A DNA stretch of 64,000 nucleotides, from assembly GCF_040096185.1 (NCBI RefSeq), contig NZ_JBBMFF010000248.1, forward strand, positions 17,618 to 81,617, in the 5' to 3' direction. Made by a program: the position numbers and the translations under genes. Positions 57,201-64,000 of the stretch are shown piece after piece; within the stretch, counting starts at the first letter, position 1, and each line of letters starts with the position of its first letter. A model generated the notes under the pieces. It searched no databases and was not told where the DNA came from. It saw only the letters and a program-made list of their open reading frames with translations. Source of the stretch: JAZOXB01 sp040096185. GTDB lineage: Bacteria; Bacillota; Clostridia; Oscillospirales; Oscillospiraceae.

Positions 57201-59024
57201 TCAGGCTAGCTCGATCATGTTCGTATAGAGCTGATAGTACTTGCCGTGCTGCTCCAGCAGGTCGGCGTGGCTGCCGCGCTCGATCACGCGGCCCTGCTCC
57301 AGAACGAGAATGGCGTTCGCGTTCCGGACGGTCGACAGGCGATGCGCGATGACAAAGACCGTGCGACCGGCCATCAGGCCGTCAAGGCCCTTTTCGATGA
57401 GCTTTTCGGTGCGGGTGTCGACGGATGACGTCGCCTCGTCCAGAATGAGGACCGGGGCCTCCGAGACGGCCGCGCGCGCAATGGCGACGAGCTGCCGCTG
57501 GCCCTGACTGAGGTTTGCGCCGTCGGAATAGAGCATGGTGTTATAGCCCTGCGGCAGATGCGAGATAAAATAGTGCGCGTTGGCGATCTTCGCTGCACGG
57601 ATGCAGTCCTCATCCGTCGCGTCCAGCCTGCCGTAGCGGATGTTCTCCATCACGGAGCCGGTGAACAGGTGGGTATCCTGCAGAACGATGCCGAGGGACC
57701 GGCGGAGGTCATCCTTCTTGATATCGCGCACGTCGATGCCGTCATAGGTGATGTGGCCGCCCTGAATGTCATAGAAGCGGTTGATGAGGTTCGTGATCGT
57801 CGTCTTGCCCGCACCGGTCGAGCCGACGAAGGCGATCTTCTGGCCGGGCTTGGCATAGAGCGAGAGGTTTTTCAGCACCGGCTTGTCCGGATCATAGGAG
57901 AAGTCGACGTTGTAGAAGCGGACGTCGCCCTTCAGCGGCACATGTGTGCCGTCCGGCTTGACCCAGTAAAAGTCGCGGCCCTCGCGCGCCAGCGTGACGG
58001 AGCCCTCGTCGATCTCGGCCGGGGTGTCCAGCACGTCGAAAATGCGCTCCGCACCGGCCAGCGCCAGCATGATGGAGTTGAACTGGTCTGCGATCTGGCT
58101 GACTCGGTCGGCGAATGTGCGGATGTACTGCAGGAACGTGATGAGGATACCGCCGGTGCCCTCGCCGGTCAGCCACAGTGTGCCGACGGCGCAGGTGATG
58201 GCATAGAACATGTGCGACAGGTTGTTCAGGATCGGGCCGACGACGGATGTGGCCGTTGTTGCTGTGGTCGACGCGCTGTACAGCGCGTCGTTGATCGGCT
58301 CAAAGTCGGCCATGACCTGCTTTTCGTGTGTGAAGACCTTGATATCGCGCTGTCCTGCGATCATTTCCTCAATGTAGCCGTTTACGGCCGCGGCGTTCTT
58401 CTGCTGTGCGCGGTAGCTGTGGCTGCTGATCTTTGTCGTGATGCGCACGACAAGCAGCACGATGGCGCCCAGAACGACCATGATGGCAAACAGCCGCATG
58501 GACAGCACGAGCATCATGGCGATGGTGCCCGTGAGCGAGGTGACGGAGATGAGCATCTGCGTGATGCTGTGCTGCAGCAGCTCGTTCGTCGCCTCGATGT
58601 CGTTCGTGTAATAGCTCATGAGGCTGCCGTTCGTATTGGCGTCAAAATAGCTGATGGGCAGCTTCTGCATACGGGCAAACAGCTCCGCGCGCAGCTCACG
58701 CATGATGACGGTGCTCGTCTCGAGCATAAGGCGGTTGAGCAGGTAGTTCGTCACGGCGCTGAGGAAATACAGCGTGCCGAGACCGGCCAGCAGGCTCAGA
58801 TATTTTGCGTAGGTCTCATTCGGCGTGATGCCGCTTTCCTTCAGAAGATTGGTCAGCGGGCGCATGCAGTAGGACGCGCCGATCGTGCAGGCCACATAGG
58901 CCAGAATGGATGCCACGGCGCAGATGAGCAGCACGCGGCAGTGACGGAAATAGCGGAACAGGCGGAACAGCGTGTGCAGGGGAGACTGCGCGCGGCGGTA
59001 ATTCCGAAGCTCAACTCTGGCCAT
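57201..59024 (-). CDS. Heterodimeric ABC exporter subunit, canonical ATPase site
   Basis: The 607-residue half-transporter has six TM helices (about 30-320) and an ATPase with Walker A GSTGAGKTT, a variant signature LSQGQRQL, Walker B VLILDEATSSVDT with the catalytic Glu, and IAHRLSTV. Together with the overlapping upstream partner it forms a TM287/288-like exporter. The start at 59024 follows GGAGGGTGA and overlaps the partner by 14 bases. Drugs, lipids or peptides could be the substrate. Confidence 0.92.
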   Translation of the reverse strand: MARVELRNYRRAQSPLHTLFRLFRYFRHCRVLLICAVASILAYVACTIGASYCMRPLTNLLKESGITPNETYAKYLSLLAGLGTLYFLSAVTNYLLNRLMLETSTVIMRELRAELFARMQKLPISYFDANTNGSLMSYYTNDIEATNELLQHSITQMLISVTSLTGTIAMMLVLSMRLFAIMVVLGAIVLLVVRITTKISSHSYRAQQKNAAAVNGYIEEMIAGQRDIKVFTHEKQVMADFEPINDALYSASTTATTATSVVGPILNNLSHMFYAITCAVGTLWLTGEGTGGILITFLQYIRTFADRVSQIADQFNSIMLALAGAERIFDVLDTPAEIDEGSVTLAREGRDFYWVKPDGTHVPLKGDVRFYNVDFSYDPDKPVLKNLSLYAKPGQKIAFVGSTGAGKTTITNLINRFYDIQGGHITYDGIDVRDIKKDDLRRSLGIVLQDTHLFTGSVMENIRYGRLDATDEDCIRAAKIANAHYFISHLPQGYNTMLYSDGANLSQGQRQLVAIARAAVSEAPVLILDEATSSVDTRTEKLIEKGLDGLMAGRTVFVIAHRLSTVRNANAILVLEQGRVIERGSHADLLEQHGKYYQLYTNMIELA

Positions 59025-60840
59025 GCTGCTCACCCTCCTCCCGCATCTGGCTGTCATAGACGTCGCGATAAATCTGGCTGCGCTCCATCAGCTCCGCATG
59101 CGTGCCGACGTCGGAGAGCTCGCCCTCGTGCAGTACGATGATCCGGTCGCACGAGAGGATCGAGGCGATGCGCTGCGCGATGATGATCTTTGTGCTGCCG
59201 GGCATGGCCGTTTTCAGCGCGCGGCGGATGTGTTCGTCCGTCGCCATGTCCACGGCGCTCGTGGAGTCGTCGAGGATCAGAATCTTCGGCTGCTTCACAA
59301 TGGCGCGCGCAATGCGCAGGCGCTGCTTCTGTCCGCCGGAGAGGTTCGCGGCGTTCTGCTCCAGAACGGTCTCATAGCCGTCCGGGAAGCGGTCGATGAA
59401 TTCGTCCGCGCAGGCGATGGCGCAGGCCTCGCGCAGTTGCTCCTGCGTGGCGTTGGCATTGCCCCAGCGGAGATTCTGCGCGATCGTGCCGGAGAACAGC
59501 GCGCCGTTCTGCAGCACCATGGAAACGCCGTCGCGCAGGTGCTCGAGCGTGTAATCGCGCACATCGCGGCCGCCGACGCGCACGGTGCCGGACAGCGTGT
59601 CATAAAAGCGCGGGATGAGATTTACAAGCGTGGATTTGCCCTCGCCGGTGCCGCCAATGATTCCGATGGTCTCGCCGCTGTTGATATGTACGGTGATGTG
59701 GCGCAGTGCAAGCTTGTCCGGATCGCCGGAATAACTGAAGCAGACGTCTTCAAAATCCACACTCCCGTCTTCCACGACGGCGTCGCTCGGCCCGTCCGTG
59801 ATGTCAACGGTCTCGTCGAGCACCTCGTTGATGCGGACGAGGGAGGCATGTGCGCGGGACAGAGCCATAATGAGCCACGTGAGCATCGTCAGAGCGTTGA
59901 CGGCCTGCGTCGTGTAGGACACCAGACTGACAAGCTCACCTGTAAGCAGGCCCGTTGTGCGGAAAATGATCTCGCGGCCGCCGAGGAGCAGCAGCACGAT
60001 CGTGCAGCCCCATAGGATGGACATCTGGATGGGACCGGTCAGCGTGAACAGGCGGGAGGATGATAGCGTTGCCTGCCGCAGATCCTCCGCCGTGCCGCGG
60101 AAGCGCTCGGATTCATAATCGCCGCGGACATAGGCCTTGACGACGCGGCTGCTGATGAGGTTTTCCTGCACGGCGCGGTTCATGCTGTCCATCTTCTGCA
60201 GCATTTTGCGAAAGCGCGGCTGGCCGATCTTCATGAGGATGGCCAGAACACCGGCCAGAAACGGAATGGAGATCAGAAAGATCACCGCCAGATGCGGCGA
60301 GATCGTAAAGGCCATGACCGTTGCCATCAGCACCATGAATGGCGAGCGGATCAGTGTGCGCAGGAACTGCTGCATGGTGTTGCGCACGGTGTTGACGTCC
60401 GTCGTGGCACGGGTGATCAGGCTGGACGTTGTAAAATGATCCGTGTTCGCGAACGAGAAGTCCTGAATTTTTCCGAGCAGGTTCGCACGGAGATTTTTGG
60501 CAAAGCCCTGACTGGCCACGGCGGAGCAGCGTGCACTCAGAATGCCGCAGGCCATGGAGCAGCAGGCAACGATGACCATGATGATGCCGACTGTCAGAAC
60601 GAAGCGGTCACGGTTTGCGATAAGTGCCTCCGGAAACAGCTCGCGCAGCATGAAATCCTGCTCCCGGTAGAGGCCGCCGTCCACAATGACGGACATCAGC
60701 ATCGGGATCAGGACCTCGAGCATGACCTCCAGCCCACCGAAGATCGCGGCGGCCAGGGTCCAGATGCGGTAGCGCCCCAGATTCGGCCAGATGTGGCGGA
60801 ATGACCCAGGGCGTTTCTTCTTGCTTTCGATGAAGCTCAT
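59011..60840 (-). CDS. Heterodimeric ABC exporter subunit, degenerate ATPase site
   Basis: The 609-residue partner has six TM helices, Walker A GGTGEGKST, signature LSGGQKQR and Walker B ILILDDSTSAVD, where Asp replaces the catalytic Glu; the switch region reads IAQRI instead of IAHR. These changes mark the degenerate half of heterodimeric exporters. It is the first gene of a three-gene operon with its own promoter and an overlapping palindromic operator. Confidence 0.92.
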   Translation of the reverse strand: MSFIESKKKRPGSFRHIWPNLGRYRIWTLAAAIFGGLEVMLEVLIPMLMSVIVDGGLYREQDFMLRELFPEALIANRDRFVLTVGIIMVIVACCSMACGILSARCSAVASQGFAKNLRANLLGKIQDFSFANTDHFTTSSLITRATTDVNTVRNTMQQFLRTLIRSPFMVLMATVMAFTISPHLAVIFLISIPFLAGVLAILMKIGQPRFRKMLQKMDSMNRAVQENLISSRVVKAYVRGDYESERFRGTAEDLRQATLSSSRLFTLTGPIQMSILWGCTIVLLLLGGREIIFRTTGLLTGELVSLVSYTTQAVNALTMLTWLIMALSRAHASLVRINEVLDETVDITDGPSDAVVEDGSVDFEDVCFSYSGDPDKLALRHITVHINSGETIGIIGGTGEGKSTLVNLIPRFYDTLSGTVRVGGRDVRDYTLEHLRDGVSMVLQNGALFSGTIAQNLRWGNANATQEQLREACAIACADEFIDRFPDGYETVLEQNAANLSGGQKQRLRIARAIVKQPKILILDDSTSAVDMATDEHIRRALKTAMPGSTKIIIAQRIASILSCDRIIVLHEGELSDVGTHAELMERSQIYRDVYDSQMREEGEQHGQS

Positions 60841-60869
60841 CCCCTTGAAGAAAATAGTCGTGTCTGAAT

Positions 60870-60898
60870 ATTATACCAAACGGTATGTCTTCGTACAA
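60870..60898 (-). promoter_or_regulatory. ABC exporter promoter with overlapping palindromic operator
   Basis: On the minus strand TTGTAC (60893-60898), 17 bases, TATAAT (60870-60875). The palindrome ATACC-gttt-GGTAT (60873-60886) overlaps the -10, where a repressor would block polymerase. The style resembles TetR-family sites; no such regulator is in the window. Confidence 0.6.
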
Positions 60899-60982
60899 GC
60901 CTAAATTTCTATTTTTTGAGAAAAATTTCGACGGGATTTCCTGAAAAATCCCCGAAATCCGCCTCGTCTTTTTCTGCGGTGC

Positions 60983-61011
60983 TTGCAGCGGAGCGGATGA
61001 TACAATATACT
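60983..61011 (+). promoter_or_regulatory. Upstream promoter of the two-component operon
   Basis: TTGCAG (60983-60988), 17 bases, TATACT (61006-61011), about 135 bases before the response regulator. Confidence 0.5.
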
Positions 61012-61062
61012 ATATTGGAGTGAATTATAACGATCTTAAGAATATCTTTCGGTTTTGCCTGC

Positions 61063-61091
61063 TTGTTTCTGCTGCCGTTTTTCGGTAAACT
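61063..61091 (+). promoter_or_regulatory. Proximal promoter of the two-component operon
   Basis: TTGTTT (61063-61068), 17 bases, TAAACT (61086-61091). The 308-base divergent gap 60841-61148 therefore holds one minus and two plus promoters. Confidence 0.55.
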
Positions 61092-61148
61092 GTAGGGGCA
61101 GAAGCGAGAACGCAGGCGGCTGCGCGGAGAGAAAATGGGGGGGACGGC

Positions 61149-61839
<691 letters not shown>

Positions 61840-61859
<20 letters not shown>

Positions 61860-63903
61860 CCTAGCGGCGCGGATCGCAGCATCCGTCATACTGACCGTGA
61901 GCTTCCTGCTCACGCTGCTCAGCACGGCGGGCATCGTGCTGCTGGCTTCCTATCAGGCCTATAACGACGGCGGCGCGGAGCTGCGTACATCCTATCTGCA
62001 TGCGGCAGGGGTCCGGGAATACTACGACCATGTCGAACCGGTGCTGGAAGGACTTGTCCATGAGCCGCAGAGCTATCAGAATTACCTGAACAGCTTGAAT
62101 GTCCATGTCGATGTGAAGACGACGGACGGAACAACCGTGTTTTCCAATGCAAAGGAAGGGGAGACGAGCCTCCTTGAGGACCCCTTCAGCTATACGTTCA
62201 CGACCGGAGAAACGAAGCTCTGGAAGAATACGTTCTCGGATGCGGAAAAGGCCCAGCGCGCGCTGGAACGTTTCCCATACCAGATCGAGGACTATGAGAT
62301 CGAGGCGTCGCCATTTGAATACAGCACGTCCTATTCGCCGATCGACGAAAGCCTCGGCGACGCGCTCGACGAAACCCTATCCGGCTTAGAGTCCTATTAC
62401 CCGATGCTGAAGATCTGGTATTATCCCGAGGGGAGCCTGACCGAGGTAGAGGTCGGCGTGACGCTGGCTGCAGCCCCGATCGGGAACGATTCGGTCGCCG
62501 TCACGGCGCGCTGGATCGATCTGCTGATCGCCATGCGCGTGTGGCTCATCCTCATCCTTGTGCTTTCCGCGGCCTGCTGCGTGGCCAGCTTTGCCTTCCG
62601 CCTGCGCACGGCGGGCCATAAGCGCGGAACCGCGGGCATCACACTCCGCTGGCTCGATCGGATGCCGTTTGAGGCTTATCTGCTGGCCCTCGCCGCAGTT
62701 GTGCTCATCATCGTCTTTCTTGCCAGTGCAAAGGGGGAGCTGTGGTCGATCGCACCGGCCGCTGTCCTCCTCTGCTTTCTGCTTCAGACCCTCCCCATGA
62801 CGATCGCCGCACGCTGCAAGGCGCACACCATGTGGCGCAATACGCTGCTGCGCCGTCTGCTGGACTGCATCCCCGGCGTGCTGCGGCGGCTTGCGGCGGT
62901 GATCCGGCGCGTGATGCCGAAGCTCCCGCTTGTCTGGACGGCTCTCGTGTGCTGGCTGGCCCTTAGCCTGCTGGAGCTCGGCTTTCTGATGACCGGGGCC
63001 TATGCTGTTCTCTGGATCGTGGAAAAGGTCGTGTTCACGCCGCTGGTCGTGCTGTTCCTGCTGGACCTGCGCCGCCTGCTGGACGGGAGCAAGCGGCTTG
63101 CCGAGGGTGATCTGGATCATTCGGTCGCGACGGACCATATGTTCTCTCCGCTGCGCAGACAGGCCAACTATCTCAACGGCATCCGCGACGGGATGCGCAA
63201 TGCCGTAGAGGAGAGAATGCAGAGCGAGCGGATGAAAACGGAGCTCATCACGAACGTCTCGCACGATATCAAAACGCCGCTGACGTCCATCGTGAACTAC
63301 GCCGGCCTGCTGCAGCGCGATGGCCTTTCCTCGCCGGACGCGCCGGAGTACCTCGAGGTGCTCGTGCGTCAGAGCACGCGGCTGAAAAAGCTGACGGAGG
63401 ACCTCATCGAGGCCTCCAAGGCGGCGACCGGCAATCTGACGGTCCATCCGGAGGCAGTTGATGCCCACGTCCTGCTCGGTCAGGCGGAGGCGGAGTATGC
63501 CGACCGGCTGCAGAATGCGAAGATCGAGCCTGTTTTTGATCTGCGCGCCCAGCGGTTTTGTGTGCAGGCGGACGGGAGGCTCCTCTGGCGGGTGTTCGAC
63601 AATCTGCTGAGCAACATCTGCAAGTACGGCCTGCCCGGCTCGAGGGCCTATCTCCGCACGGAGGAGCGCGGCGAACTGCTGCGCATCACGTTCCTGAATA
63701 TCTCCCGCGACGCCCTGAATATTCCCGCCGAGGAGCTGATGGAGCGCTTCGTCCGCGGTGATGCCTCCCGCAGCACGGAGGGCAGCGGTCTCGGCCTCTC
63801 CATCGCACGCAGCCTGACGGAGCTGCAGGGCGGCACATTCACGATCGCCATTGAGGGGGACCTGTTCAAGGCCTCCGTGGAGCTTCCGCTGACAGAAGAA
63901 TAA
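61840..63903 (+). CDS. Sensor histidine kinase
   Basis: The 687-residue membrane kinase has one N-terminal TM (about 12-36), an extracytoplasmic region to about 225 and several more hydrophobic segments to about 415, an unusually long membrane section. A HAMP-like stretch, the HisKA motif NVSHDIKTPLTSIVNYAG (His about 472) and HATPase_c motifs (DNLLSNICKYG, GSGLGLSIARS) follow. The ATG at 61840 has a GGAGGA site. The many TM segments suggest sensing of a membrane-associated signal such as an antimicrobial, which is inference. Confidence 0.92.
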
Positions 63904-64000
63904 AACCTGCGGCCCGGACATTTGTGGAAAGGTCGTGCAGAGATAAAAAGGTTGCCATCTTCTCTGCGTCAAATGTCTCGGTATCCAGCCGGATGCCGAG
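63904..64000. other. Right-edge sequence without a supported gene
   Basis: 97 bases after the kinase stop. Nothing certain is seen; any gene beyond is cut by the window edge. Confidence 0.3.

Noticed and set aside
63904..64000. Possible 3' end of a minus-strand gene at the right edge
   Set aside because: An open minus-strand frame (LGIRLDTETFDAEKM) reads on into the kinase gene; too little is visible and no family was recognised.

Overview
The window looks like a chromosome segment from a GC-rich, anaerobic, endospore-forming member of the Clostridia, most like the Oscillospiraceae. The grounds are a pro-sigma-K gene, rubrerythrin, S-layer (SLH) anchored surface proteins, a cysteine T-box, a split P-protein glycine cleavage system and strong GC bias at third codon positions. 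No rRNA, tRNA or CRISPR was seen.

Layout. 1-3.2 kb: an AT-richer island of orphan polymorphic-toxin parts (a 5'-truncated Rhs core with its tip, membrane-protein immunity candidates, a Hint plus PD-(D/E)XK nuclease toxin tip, and a DUF4304-like immunity gene cut by the left edge). 3.2-10.7 kb: a housekeeping operon, trmH-type methylase, dprA, topA, trmFO, plsX, rnc. 10.7-16.2 kb (minus): a five-gene oligopeptide/nickel-type ABC importer. 16.3-18.9 kb (minus): a small ORF, an XRE-TPR regulator and an MFS exporter. 19.0-20.5 kb (minus): glnA. 20.7-27.1 kb: T-box controlled cysE-cysS, then polA, rimI and tsaD.

27.4-39.4 kb is the most striking part. A sigma-K gene is split into a C-terminal half (27945-28308) and an N-terminal half (39070-39394). 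The 10,766-bp insert between them carries a large serine recombinase next to the C-terminal half. Both junctions share the directly repeated core CATTT, and the element arms form an imperfect inverted repeat around it. Removing one core copy plus the insert restores a continuous 227-codon pro-sigma-K frame. This is a skin-type, developmentally excised element. Its cargo is not phage-like: it is a complete glycine cleavage operon with a tandem glycine riboswitch, a GcvT-serine hydroxymethyltransferase fusion, gcvH, gcvPA, gcvPB, lipoate ligase, dihydrolipoyl dehydrogenase and a 59-codon ORF. Two MITE-like palindromic elements also lie inside it. The inference is that a mother cell activating sigma-K permanently discards its glycine cleavage genes, while the spore lineage keeps them.

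39.5-47.7 kb: rplS, a P-type ATPase, an apparent nadE-relQ-rbr operon, a small XRE gene divergent from a 74-codon ORF, and a DUF4317 gene. 47.8-56.8 kb: a divergent pair of SLH surface loci. One is an 1822-residue phosphodiester glycosidase plus purple-acid-phosphatase protein; the other is a CotH-kinase protein followed by a lipoprotein with a zinc-protease motif. 56.9-60.8 kb (minus): a heterodimeric ABC exporter and a rhodanese. 61.1-63.9 kb: an OmpR-family response regulator and histidine kinase.
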